Source: Bos javanicus
Lineage: Eukaryota; Chordata; Mammalia; Artiodactyla; Bovidae
DNA: 64,000 nt
Assembly (NCBI RefSeq): GCF_032452875.1
Contig: NC_083870.1
Span: forward strand, 2,666,001 to 2,730,000
Direction: 5' to 3'
Positions 48,183-59,059 of the stretch are shown piece by piece. Under the pieces are notes generated by a model. It worked only from the letters and a program-made list of their open reading frames with translations. It was not told the DNA's origin and did no database searches. Within the stretch, counting starts at the first letter, position 1. Each line of letters opens with the position of its first letter. The position numbers and the translations under genes were made by a program.

Positions 48183-49943
48183 AAGGACTGGGAAACTGGG
48201 CAGGTTACATCACCCTCATTTGACATTTTGTGAACAACCACTATGCATTGGGCATTGTTTTGAAGGCTGGAGAAAACAGCAATGACAAAATTAAACATAG
48301 TCCCTACCCTTACGGAGTCTATAATCTAGAGATGAAGACAGAGCATAATTAAATAATCCCAGAAATGATTATTAATAATATGATACATGGTATGAGGAAA
48401 AGGTACAGAGGGATTTAAGGATGCACAATAGTGAGCCCTCACTGAGTCCGGGAAGTCAAAAGCATTGCTGAAGGAGTGGCATTTATGCTGAGATCTGAAG
48501 GATGAGTTGGCTATGTGAAAGATATGTGACAGAGAGAAAAGATCTTAATGAGGAAGGGAATCAACACACACTGAGTAGTCCTGCAGTCAATAAGTATTTA
48601 TTAAGCACCCACTATATACTGGCATTTGGAATACAAAGATCCCTGCCCTTATGGAGCTTACATTTTTGCAGAATGTGAAAGTGGAGAGCACACGGGTGAA
48701 AATTAGGCAATGCTAATCACCTTGGTGTGACTAAATTTAAACAGGAGAGTTTGGAAATTAGGTTGCAGATTACAAAATCTTTCATCACGTGGTGGAACAG
48801 GAGATCACAAGGAGCCTACTTCCCTGGATTCTGTAAAGGCAAGGGCGGCATCTCACTCATCTTTGTAAGTCTAGAGTACAATAGTGCCTGACCGGTGGCA
48901 GCTGCTCAGCACATGAATGAATGAATGACTTTAGACAGGCCAGTGAACAATGAGAAATACATTTCAGAAAGAGAATCTTTGGTATAAGGCAGATAAATTA
49001 GGAGCTTAGGGTTAATGTATATATACTACCATAGTATACCCAATATAGATAAACATATACACACAACATAGATAAACAACAAGGACCTACTGTATAGCAC
49101 AGGGAACTATATGCAATGTTTTGTAATAACCTATAAAGGAAAAAAATTGAAAAGAATATATATATTCTTTTTCAGATCACTTTTCTGTACACCTGAAGCT
49201 AACCCACATTGTAAATTAACATAATTTCAACTTTTAAAAAGAGATTGAAAAAAAAAAGAGATAATCCTCAGTGTAATATACAAGATGGGATTGAGCCAAG
49301 ACCAGTTAGAAGGAATTGCAATTAGACAATTGCAAAGATAAAAGATCAGTAGTTGCCATATGGGTTTGCCTGTTTGATTATAAACTGTATCCATCAGTAC
49401 CACAACACTGATACTGTATAGTCATTAATAAAACACAAATAAAATAGGAATTTTATTATTTTCTTCCTCTCCTCCAGTGGAGACTGTCCTGGAGACTAGT
49501 GCTCTGGATGATGAGGACTGAACACAAATAGAGACAAAGGAGTTGGAGAAGGGTGTGTTTGAGGACAAGTAGGGGTCTGCTTCCCACACAGCACAAGAGC
49601 TGGACAGCAACTAATGAAAAATAATCATGTGTGGATAGACAATGGCACCGAATTGTTGCTCCAACAAATTCTATTGTCTGACCCACATGAAAGAATTTGG
49701 TCAGACACATCTCTTCCAAGATTAGTTGGAATTTGGCAGGATAACCTAAGACTGAAGTAAGAAGAGAAAAGGGAAGTTGTCTAAAAGAAATGTGGTTGAC
49801 AGCAAAGCAAATCCAGGTGCCTGCCTTCTGCTAAGGGTGTTTCCTGACCTGATCTTCTGTGAGTAGAAATCTCACCTGGGGCCTCACGCCGTGAAATCAG
49901 TTTACAGTTTATCCCCTTGAGTCATGAAGCCAAAATAGAGAAG
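48183..49943. other. Intergenic DNA with ancient repeat and L1 3' end
   Basis: 48225-48720 holds two pieces of the unassigned ancient repeat. 48840-48930 is L2-like. 48990-49245 is an old cetartiodactyl L1 3' UTR on + ('ctactgtatagcacagggaa', 'ctgtacacctgaagctaacc'). 49246-49929 shows nothing I recognise. Confidence 0.5.
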
Positions 49944-50159
49944 CTTCTAAAGAAGTGAAGTCTCAGTCGTGTCCGACTCTTTGCGACCCCATGGACTGTA
50001 GCCTACCAAGCTCCTCTGTCCATGGGATTTTCCAGGCAAGAGTACTGGAGTGGGTTGCCATTTCCTTCTCCAGGGGATCTTCCTGACCCAGGGATTGAGC
50101 CCCGGTCTCCCTCATTGTAGGCAGACGCGTTTACCATCTGAGCCACCAGGGAAGTATGA
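49944..50159 (-). mobile_element. Bov-tA SINE with 14-bp TSD
   Basis: CCAAAATAGAGAAG at 49930-49943 and 50160-50173 bounds it. Confidence 0.95.
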
Positions 50160-50294
50160 CCAAAATAGAGAAGGGAGAGGCAATAGCCAGAAGGCCTAAC
50201 ACATGGATGATTCATCCACTCTAGAAATCCCTATAGGCAGAAATGATATTTTCTCTATCTGCCCAGACTCACACTGTCCATCACCTACCCTGGT

Positions 50295-50475
50295 AATGAT
50301 GATCACTACCATTTATTGAGTGCCCACCATGGGCCAGGCATTGACCTAGAAAATTTACATCAAGTTAATGCTCATAGCAGCCTTGTGAAGGAGACATTTT
50401 GCTTTCCCTGTTCTCATGTGTAAACAAGGAAAGTGAGAATTAGGAGCAATGACATTGTACCACCAGTACTTCTCC
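50295..50475 (-). repeat. MIR SINE
   Basis: 'ccatttattgagtgcccacc' followed by 'ccttgtgaaggagacatttt' on +, the reverse order of MIR. Confidence 0.6.
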
Positions 50476-50506
50476 AAACTGAGATTAAAACTCAAGTATG
50501 TCTGAC

Positions 50507-50724
50507 TCTGGGCTTCCTGGGTAGTTCAGCTGGTAAAGAATCTGCCTGCAATGTCGGAGACCTGGGTTCAATCCCCCTGGAAGATTCCCTGGGGGAGAGC
50601 ATGGCAACCACTCCAGTACTCTTGCCTGGAGAATCCTCATGGACAAAGAAGCCTGGTGGACTCCAGTCCATGGGGTTGCAAAGAGTCAGACATGACTGAG
50701 CAACTAAGTACAGCATAGTACAGC
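50507..50724 (+). mobile_element. Bov-tA SINE, imperfect TSD
   Basis: Head GGGCTTCCTGGGTAGTTCAG. Flanks ATGTCTGACTC and ATGCCTGACTC differ at one base. Confidence 0.9.
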
Positions 50725-50969
50725 ATGCCTGACTCCAACTGCATTAGCTTCCCACTATACCTGGGAGCCATGGCCTCTGGTCCTAACCTCCTTTCTGGGC
50801 TCATCAATCCCCATGCCTGCCCTTTCAGGGGCTATTCTCTGCCGCACTAAATTTCCTACTTCTCCCTTACACACCATCCTCTCCATCATGCTTCTCAACT
50901 TGTCTGCCAATGCTATGAGTCCACAAACCACATTTTGAATAACAAGGACCTAGAAACTGACTACAAAGG

Positions 50970-51083
50970 CAGAATCTCATTTCTGGGCCCCTCCATGCCC
51001 CCGCCCCAGACCTACTGAATCAGAATCTTTTAACAAGATCCCCAGGGGATTTATACATGCATTACAATTTAAGGAGCACTGAT
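50970..51083 (-). repeat. MER5A-type hAT DNA transposon remnant
   Basis: 'cccagacctactgaatcaga' and the end 'aaggagcactg' match MER5A in reverse orientation. Confidence 0.55.
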
Positions 51084-51465
51084 CTCAACCCGAAATATCC
51101 TTTCCTTTGTTCTGCACCATATGACTTTTTACTCAATATCATTTGAGCATTTACTATTTGCCAGGCACTGTGTTTAGAACTAAAGACACAAAATCAAATT
51201 AAATATGAGGCACAAACTTAAGATGATAATGTATTCATGAGAAAGATATATAATAAATAGTAGTTTTAAAAGGGTGAGTGCTATGAACAACATAAGAACA
51301 GGATGTAGTATCTTACATATCCAATTCTAAGCACCATCATAATATCAGATACTAAAAAAAGGTTCAATGATATTTCTGAAGGAAAATAAAGAAGGGAAGA
51401 CAAAAGACATAAAAGGAAGGAAGGAAAAATGATAGAAGGAATTGCACTAAACTGTAATTTCCAGG
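51084..51465. other. Unassigned DNA with ancient repeat piece
   Basis: 51130-51330 has 'atttgccaggcactgtgttt', one of the ancient repeat copies. Confidence 0.4.
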
Positions 51466-51590
51466 AAATTCTCTGGTAGTCCAGTGGGTAGGACTTTGCA
51501 CTTCCACTGCAGGGGGCACGGGTTCAACCTCTGGTCAGGGAACTAAGATCCCACAAGCCACGCTGTGCGGTCTAAAATGCATAAATAAAA
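51466..51590 (+). mobile_element. CHR-type SINE, imperfect TSD
   Basis: Head GGAAATTCTCTGGTAGTCCA. Flanks AAACTGTAATTTCC and AAACTGCAATTTCT bound it. Confidence 0.85.
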
Positions 51591-52789
51591 TAAACTGCAA
51601 TTTCTAAAATGACAACTCAGACAAGACACTCATCAATGACTTCCCCATGGGGTAGCTTCATTTGGATGCGCGGTTATATCCCGATATCAAGATCACTGCA
51701 ACCCTCAACCCACCAAACTCTCCTTCTCTCAAATTAGCCCAGAAATCTGGATTTATCCTTAATGCTTTCTTCTCCTTTAATCTTATAAAGCTATTAAAAT
51801 TGCTATTATTCTATTCATTCATGTATGAGCTATTCAGTGTCCAGTGTATGCTCTGAGCAGGAGTTCAGGGGTTGAAAAGATCATATCTAGCTGAAGTGCT
51901 TGCAGAAGTTCTCATGAGTCAGGGGGTCAGATTGTGTGGTCAGACAGAGATCTGAATCTTGACACAGCCACTTGCTATTTGATCCTGGGGCAGGTTCCTA
52001 CTCTCTTTGCACCACTGTCTGTAAGAGAGGATAATGATATTGCCTCACAGACCTAGAGGAGGAATCAGTGAGACATACACCATTGCTATTATTATGATTG
52101 TGTGGAGCAGGGTGGGATATGAACATTCAGTCAACAACATAACTTACAAAGAGAAGAGGAAAGAATGGCGACCTCTTGAGGGACGGGCGAGCCATCTGCT
52201 TGGCCTGAAATCCAGGGTATAGTAGAAGTAGAGAAAAAGGGCTAGAAGCACTGCTTGGGGTTCCGTCAATGGAGCACTTCAACACCAACTCAAAAACCTG
52301 TGGTGAATTCAAATAATAACAAAAAATACCCGAAATTTCTAGAATAGGCGGGATTAGGATCAAAATTTGCTCTGCCTTGATGTGTGGGAGGAGAATGGCA
52401 AAAATGGAGAGGGAGGAAGCTTCACCTAGAAACAAGGTCATCAAGAGGAGACCCTGGCTTGCAGGAAGAGAGGTGTCAACTCACCGAGATGAACAAGTTG
52501 GCAGTATATCCACACAGAAACATCTAGAGGCAGATGGACAAGCTGGTGTTGAGTTCAGGAAATGTTTGGGCTGGAGGGAAGAACTTGGCACACAGACATC
52601 ACTGAATAATAAATAATTTTGAAAATAATAGTTAAAACCAGAAACATGAGTAAATGCCTTGAGGGAGTTCAGGCTGGGGAGGAGGGCTCCTTAGGAAATA
52701 TACCCTGGGGGAAGGCAGGAAGTAAGAGGAGTCAGAGAAGCCAAGAGAACTGGGATTTGCAGAATCCTGGAATTAAAAGAAAGCCTTCA
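51591..52789. other. Intergenic DNA with a MIR
   Basis: 51925-52100 is a + strand MIR ('cagccacttgctatttgatc'). The rest shows nothing recognisable. Confidence 0.5.
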
Positions 52790-52936
52790 AGGGATATCCT
52801 TAGTTGTCGAGTGGCTAAGACTCTGTATTCCCAATGCAGGGGGCCCAGGTTCAATCCCTTGTCAGGTAACTAGATCCCACATGCTGCAACTAAGATCCAG
52901 TGCAGCCAAATAAATAAATTTTTTTTTTTTTTAAAA
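52790..52936 (+). mobile_element. CHR-type SINE
   Basis: Head GGGATATCCTTAGTTGTCGA, then 'caggttcaatcccttgtcag' and an A/T-rich end. Confidence 0.85.
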
Positions 52937-53922
52937 GCACATGCTGTGTGTATTTAAAAAAAGAAGAAGAGCATCAAGCCCTGCATATAAGGACTGAGAA
53001 AAGGATTTTGTGGCAAAGACAGGCACAAGTGACATTCAACAAGACAGCTCACCAACTAGGCCATCCTTGGTAGTCTCTGCAGCCTATTGTAATGCGAGGC
53101 TACTAGAAAAACTTGATGAATATTGGCCACTTGAAGAAGCTGCTGCACCTTGGACTGAACGCATTCAGCAAAGCAGCCTGAGTCCATTGCCAGGGTCCAC
53201 TTCCTGTTTCCTGTAAGGCTTCTTAGCCGAGCCTGGAAAGGAAACTGGTTACTCTGACTTGAAGTGGTGGTAGGAGAGCTTTACCCACCGCCCCCGCCCC
53301 CCCACCGCCCGCAGGGAAGAGTCGTTTCTTTAATCATATTCTCTAAGACCTTGAGGATTCAGTTAACCCCTTGCTTGCCTTCGGACCATCTAAGTCAAAT
53401 AGAAATTATCTTCTTTTTAAGAAATTCCAGGGGTAATTCCTCAACAATTTTTGGTGGTCTGTTACAGTCTCTGAAAACTCTTACCAAGATCAACTAGAAA
53501 ATAGGCCTTTGTGACCCAGAGTTTCCAAAAAGCTCACTTGACAAATTGAGTAATGAGTCAACTGATAGGAAAAATAAAGTCAGAGATTGACCAGCTTCTA
53601 GAAACATGGAGTGTGGGGTCACTGGAGGCTGAGGGAGGCGGTTGTAAAGGGGATACAGAGGCCAGCATCCTGGAGAGTGCGCTCTAGGGCTCTCACTCGG
53701 GGAACTGAGAGGCTCTGTCATGCACAAGAACATCAGAAGCATGAAGTACAAAGGAGGAATTGTGTGTGCCCTGAGAATAAACTCGAATGAAGTTATTCAC
53801 AAGGAATGATTGTCTCCGAGGTCCTGTCATTAAAGCTTTTCCATTTCTTGGTGTTTAGAACTGATAACCTTTGAGAGGAGATAATAGTGCTCAAGACAAA
53901 GGATGTCAATTTGACATCAAGT
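52937..53922. other. Unassigned intergenic DNA
   Basis: A C-rich run lies at about 53280-53312. No gene or family recognised. Confidence 0.5.
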
Positions 53923-53932
53923 AGGGATGCTA

Positions 53933-54213
53933 ATCGAAGAAGGCAATGACACCCCACTCCAGTACTCTTGCCTGGAAAATCCCATGGACGGAGGAGCCTG
54001 GTAGGCTGCAGTCCATGGGGTCGCTAAGAGTCGGACACGACTGAGCGTCTTCACTTTCACTTTTCACTTTCATTCATTGGAGAAGGAAATGGCAACCCAC
54101 TCCAGTGTTCTTGCCTGGAGAATCCCAGGGATGGGGGAGCCTGGTGGGCTGCCGTCCATGGGGTCACACAGAGTCTGACATGACTGAAGCGACTTAGCAG
54201 CAGCAGCAGCAGC
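53933..54213 (+). mobile_element. Bov-A2 SINE with 10-bp TSD
   Basis: AGGGATGCTA at 53923-53932 and 54214-54223 bounds a dimeric Bov-A2 with an AGC-repeat tail. Confidence 0.95.
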
Positions 54214-54298
54214 AGGGATGCTAGAGAGAGAGACAAAGTGGGTGGGGGACAAAGAGGTGCCATGCAGAAAGAAGTAGATTAAAAAATATATGCTCATT

Positions 54299-54585
54299 GG
54301 GCTTCCCTGATGGCTCAGTGGTAAAGAATCCGCCTGCCAGTGCCAAAGGTACGGGTTCAAATCCTGGTCCAGGAAGACCCCACATGCCATGGAGCCACAA
54401 AGCTCATGCACCAAAACTACTGAGACACAACTACTGAGCCTGACGCGCTGGAACCGTGCTCCACAAAAGAAGCCACCACAATGAGAAGCCCACACACCGC
54501 AACTAGTGAAAAGCCCTCATGCAGCAACGAAGATCCAGCATAGCCAAAAATAAATAAATAAAATTAATTAAAAATATATAAAAAT
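54299..54585 (+). mobile_element. CHR-1-type SINE
   Basis: Head GGGCTTCCCTGATGGCTCAG; body with 'ctactgagacacaactactg' and an AAATAAATAA tail. AAAAATATATGCT-like text on both sides suggests the target duplication. Confidence 0.88.
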
Positions 54586-54599
54586 ATATGCTTAATGTA

Positions 54600-57500
54600 A
54601 GTAAAGAGACAGTGCTCATAGTTAAGTTATGGGAAATAGTATTTTATCAGATTAAAAAAATAAATTTAGTGATTCAAACATTTATGGAGCAGCTCCTAGG
54701 TGCCAGGCACTAGGCTGGGCAACAGGGCAGATGACACATCCCCTTGAGAAGTGTACAGCCTGCTGAGGGAGACAAGAGTGAGCAAACAACCATGAAACAG
54801 CAGGAAAGATGCTAATAGAGGCAGGTACATGATGCTCACAGAGGCAGGGGAGACTTCACCAAGAGAGAAAGAGAAACTTACAAGAGCAGCACAGAGGCAT
54901 CGTCACACTTCTGAGGACTCTGGTTTGAGCTACATGCAGCAGCCCATTGCTCTTTGCAGACTGAGTGTTAATTAACGAAAATAGTCTCTACTGAGTGACC
55001 TGAAACATCCCTGTAGTTAGATACTTTGCTGAGACACAAATTTGAATGGTCTGCTAGGAGGCCAGAGTGTACTTGCCAGCCATTTACTAGTGAATGGATC
55101 ACACCCCACACCTGGCATTTGTGCCCCAGCACAGCTTACCTCTTCTTTTCTCATTGGCATCTATGTAGTAATTCTCACCCTGTGATTAACTTTTTTTCCT
55201 TTGCAGAGTCAGAGAAATATGGAGTTAATAAGGTACAGATGTAATGAAGTAAAGAGTTTATTTTAATGGCAAAATTTATTTAAGAAGCTTTAGAAATTAC
55301 CTTGGCCCCATATTTATAGAACCATTAAGAATCTAAAAAAGATCCCTTACATTTTTCAGTTACACTTTACTGCTTTTTATAGTGGAAATTATAAGTCATG
55401 GTGATATTCATAATTCTGGTAAGGTCATGGATGAACCCTTTGAGAATGTCAGGGGTCCACGTCTGTGAATAATGAATTTTATTTTATTGGCACTCTACTG
55501 GATATAACACGCTCTCATTTTAAATTGGAAAAATAAGATATATTCTCTATTATATGATTTTCTTATAATTTGGAGAAGACTACTATTGCCCTTCCCTGTT
55601 TATAAAGGCTCAGTATGTATACCAGAAGACAAAGAATAATATTTATCCACAAAATTGCAGCCTGACAAATCAACATAGATAACTAAATTCCCCCAACTGA
55701 ATGCTTTTCCCTTAGTCTATTTCCTGTAACTTAATAACCACTGAAACTTCAATCTGGCCCCCTCCCCAAAATACCTCAAACTTAACATGACAACACACAA
55801 CCTCAATCTGCTTCCACTTGTCACCTTGTTTTGGCTATTAGGATCACATGTATTTAATTGCTGAAGCTGGAAAACTTAGAACTGGCCAGATTCTTCTCTT
55901 AACATCTAATCAGTTACCAAGTAAATCGATGTTACCTCTTAAATGACTCTCAAAAGCAATCGGGCCTCTCCAGTCCCCTGGCACTGCCCTAGCTCAGACC
56001 CAAATCATCTGGCATCACAATATTCTGACACAGTGCCTCTAACCTGTCCTTCCTCTATCCCCCAAGTTGATAGAGAGTAATTTTTCTCAAAATGCAAATC
56101 TTGCATTCATTAGTTTCCACTGAAGATAAAAATATGGTTCCATCAATAACTGGTTCCTGGCCAGTGAGTCTGATGCCCATGGGTCTACACATAACACTTT
56201 GAGAATTGCACTGACTGTGAGCTGTTTATTTTCCTAATTATGCGGTGTTCTTTCATACCTCTATGCATTTTTGTATTTATCCAATTCTTGTGCTGCCCGG
56301 CCTTTTCACTCCTGTACTCTTAGCGAATTTCTACCAGACCTTGTAGATTCAATTCAAATGCCACTGCTTCAGGAAAGCCACGTGTGAATCTCTCAGTGGC
56401 TCCTCTATCTGGGCTCCTGTGGCCCTGAAAACATGCTATTAAAGCACGTGTCACAGTTCACAGCAAGAACGTGGTAACAAAGTTATCTTCTCCTGTGATC
56501 CACAAGCTCTTGTCTTTGAATCCTAGTATTTAGCACGATGCTTGGCTCCTGCCACGCGGTCAGTGTTTGCTGAATGGAAGGACCAGCGATTGAGATTGGT
56601 GGTTACATGGTAAAATGAGAGAAGCATGTTATCAAAGGGCAAAAACTATATTTTTTGTTAACTCTAAACTGAATCAAGGTGCCAGGAAAGTTAAAATAAG
56701 GATAGGGTACTTTTAGATCTCAACTGACTTTTAAATTACTCATCACATCTGTCCTTAGCTAAAGACTAACTCTAACCAGCGTCCTGTGCAGCCTAAGTCA
56801 GAATATTTCATACTTGGACACTGGATGCAACAAATGCTCAATGACCATGGAAGAAGTACTTAAAAAGAAGGTACTGGCTTTAAAAATACAAATGGGAAAA
56901 AAATGCCCAGTAAAACCATTTGCTTTTTTTTTTTTTCCCTGTTCGGTATTTTAGAGCGCAATATCAGACACAGGGCATCACACTGTACACAATGTCCAAC
57001 ATCTGTGGTGGCAGTCTCCACTAAACAGTTACTGTGATGCTGTTTTTTGTTCACTCATTCATTCACTCACAAAAACTGCTGTGCAGCTACTGCGGGCCAG
57101 TCACCATAGCACAAGTAAAGGAAAGAACAGGTCCCTGAGATCCAGGATTTCTACAGGACAGATGGATTACTACAAATGGCCCTGGACTTGTATCATTAAG
57201 CAGTTACTATTTAAATCCAGCCCGGTTCCAAAAATGTTCTCAAGTTCTCCTTGTACTTAACAGGTCACAGGTTACCTTGGGTAACCTCAAGAACGCTGCT
57301 AAGCATTCTAATGCAGCCAGTCTGTAACGCAAGGCATAACCCGTCTTGGGACACAGCTACATTCAAAATGCAGCGTTTAGGGTACGTTCACTACTGCTCT
57401 AATCTCCCAGTGGGTAGGGGTTTGCTGAAAGTCGGTTTTCTAAGAAGGAAAAGATTTGGATGAAGACAGATGATGAGTGAAGCTGAGTTCGAACTTCAGC

Positions 57501-57769
57501 CAAAACTCTTGGCGTGTTAGGGCACGGATGAATTCTCTGGATACCCTCACCATGTAGAGTGGTGCAAAGAAAAGCTTCCAGGGCAAACCCAGTCAGGGAA
57601 AGACGTAAATTCACTGCATTTAGCACCATACTGGAGCCCAGACTTCGGCCTTCTTCAGGGTAAAATACTAGGGGAGCTCAAGCCTAATTCTTAACAAACT
57701 ACATTATAAATGACGGGCCAATCTCAGATATAGCTGCTCCCCTAACCCTTAGGCTGCCCCATAGGTTCA
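54600..57769. other. Intergenic DNA leading up to the FAM78B CpG island
   Basis: 54670-54900 is an ancient repeat piece. 56145-56215 is a MER5A-like end ('cactttgagaattgcactg'). 56470-56580 is L2-like. T13 lies near 56925. No coding gene is supported; distal promoter elements are possible but not shown. Confidence 0.45.
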
Positions 57770-58279
57770 CTGCCGGGTTCCCAGCCAGACTCTGGACAGC
57801 GCCCCGCCCTTCTCGGTCCCACCCACTCACCCCAGAAGGGGTCCCCGCAACCCCCAAGCCCACCCCTGGAGAACCACCCACTGCAGCCCCGCCCCTCCCG
57901 AGACCCACGTGTCGGGCCCCACCCCGGCGCTGGCGGCCCTTTAAACACCCCCACCCTTACACAGTACCCCCCCACCCCGACCCTAACGGCAGCCGGAGAG
58001 GGACAAAACTCATGGCGTTCAGCCAGCTTCCTCCGCGGATCTCGTCCCGGACTGCCCTGCCCGTGGGGCCTTCCACCCTGGGTCACAGCCCCTTGCGGCC
58101 CCGAGCCCGCGGCGGCCCGGCAGAGGAGTGTCGCAGCGGCCCAGCTGCGGGGCGGGGCCGGCGGGAGAGCAGGTCTCCGCCGCTGCCACGGCTGCCTCCG
58201 CCTGCTGCTCAGGCCGCCCGCTCGCCCGCCGCTGGGTGCGCTGCACGCGGGGGGCTGCCGCGGTGCAGAGGTTCATGCA

Positions 58280-58280
<1 letters not shown>

Positions 58281-58313
<33 letters not shown>
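58281..58313 (+). repeat. (CGG)11 trinucleotide tract upstream of FAM78B
   Basis: Eleven uninterrupted CGG units, directly followed by CTGCTGCCGCTGCCGCCG. The tract is 484 bp before the FAM78B start codon, so it lies in the 5' UTR or core promoter. Confidence 0.95.
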
Positions 58314-58314
<1 letters not shown>

Positions 58315-58644
58315 TGCTGCCGCTGCCGCCGCGGAGGCAGACAGACCGGGCGCTGCCGCCGCCGCCGCCCTCCCCCGGCTCCATGCCGCCACCGCTGCCG
58401 CCTCCTCCTCTCCGGCGAGGGGCGGGGGGCTCCGGCCCGGGGTGGGCACCACTCCTCGCAGCGCCGCTCCCCTCCCTGCCCTCCGCTAGGGCCCTGGAGC
58501 TGGCGGGGGCGCCCGCTGCCTTCTAGGAGCGCACGCTCTCCGCGCGCCCTGCGGGAGAGAGGGGGCGGGCGTGGGCGGGGGCGGGCGGGCGTCGGGGCAG
58601 CCGGGACCCCGCAAGGCGGCGAGAGGAGGGGGCTGCCTCGGAGG

Positions 58645-58683
58645 ATGCCCGGCGGCGGCTCCCCGCTCTTGGGCGCGAGCTGA
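58645..58683 (+). other. Upstream ORF 1, 12 codons plus stop
   Basis: ATG at 58645 with G at -3 (GAGG before ATG) opens a 12-residue frame, MPGGGSPLLGAS, ending in TGA at 58681-58683. It lies 113 bp before the FAM78B start. It matters only if transcription begins upstream of it, which the sequence cannot show. Confidence 0.45.
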
Positions 58684-58712
58684 GCCGGACCCAGAGCGGG
58701 CGGCGCGTCGCC

Positions 58713-58724
58713 ATGCCGGTGTGA
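58713..58724 (+). other. Upstream ORF 2, minimal (3 codons plus stop)
   Basis: ATG CCG GTG TGA, with a favourable G at -3 (GTCGCCATGC). It ends 72 bp before the FAM78B ATG, close enough to allow reinitiation or to reduce scanning efficiency. Translation is an inference. Confidence 0.45.
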
Positions 58725-58796
58725 CGGGCGCCCCCGGCTGCCCGCGCGGTCCCCGGCGCTGCCCCACGCCGCGCCGCGCCGGCGCCGGGCGGCAGG

Positions 58797-59059
58797 ATGG
58801 GCTGTATCCAAAGCATTACCTGCAAGGCGCGGATCCGGCGCGAGAACATCGTCGTGTACGATGTGTGCGCCACCATCGACCAGTGCCCCACGCGCATCGA
58901 GGAGACCTCGCCCATCGTCCTGCGCTACAAGACCCCCTACTTCAAAGCTTCAGCCCGCGTGGTCATGCCCCCCATCCCCCGCCACGAGACCTGGGTGGTG
59001 GGCTGGATCCAGGCGTGCAACCAGATGGAGTTCTTCAACACCTACAGCGACCTGGGCAT
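58797..59059 (+). CDS. FAM78B: FAM78B exon 1 (N-terminal 87 2/3 codons)
   Basis: This is the first coding exon of FAM78B, a small vertebrate protein (about 260 residues) of unknown biochemical function. The reading frame begins at an ATG in strong Kozak context (A at -3, G at +4). It opens with MGCIQSITCKARIRREN and runs through VVMPPIPRHETWVVGWIQAC to the end of the exon. From memory these residues match FAM78B rather than its paralogue FAM78A, which differs after the first seven residues. Gly2-Cys3 with Ser6 resembles the N-myristoylation and palmitoylation signal of Src-family kinases, which suggests a membrane-attached protein; this is an inference. The exon stops after AT at 59059, followed by GTAAGC, a good splice donor, so codon 88 (Met) is completed by G from exon 2. 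Reading on into the intron gives a stop at once, so the open frame past 59059 is not coding. The exon sits in a CpG island with very GC-rich codons, unlike anything else in the window. The frame is intact, and the gene is partial only because the window ends in intron 1. Confidence 0.95.

Larger units (their letters stand above)
57770..58796 (+). promoter_or_regulatory. FAM78B: CpG-island promoter and 5' UTR of FAM78B
   Basis: GC content and CpG density rise sharply near 57770 and fall after about 59080. GC boxes are visible at about 57797, 57883, 58149 and repeatedly at 58561-58590. A CACGTG E-box lies at 57906-57911. A TTTAAA sequence near 57940 could serve as a weak TATA element, but the start site cannot be placed from sequence. 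The island type suggests broad, TATA-independent initiation. Open frames on both strands here are a product of high GC content, not genes. Confidence 0.8.

Noticed and set aside
49944..50159. tRNA-like heads of Bov-tA and CHR SINEs as tRNA genes
   Set aside because: They keep the promoter boxes but not a foldable cloverleaf with anticodon arm, and they continue into the SINE body.
58012..58683. 223-codon open frame in the CpG island
   Set aside because: Arg/Gly/Pro-rich product of GC-rich, CGG-repeat DNA. Opposite strand and other frames are also open here; no domain. Only its last 13 codons are noted, as an upstream ORF.
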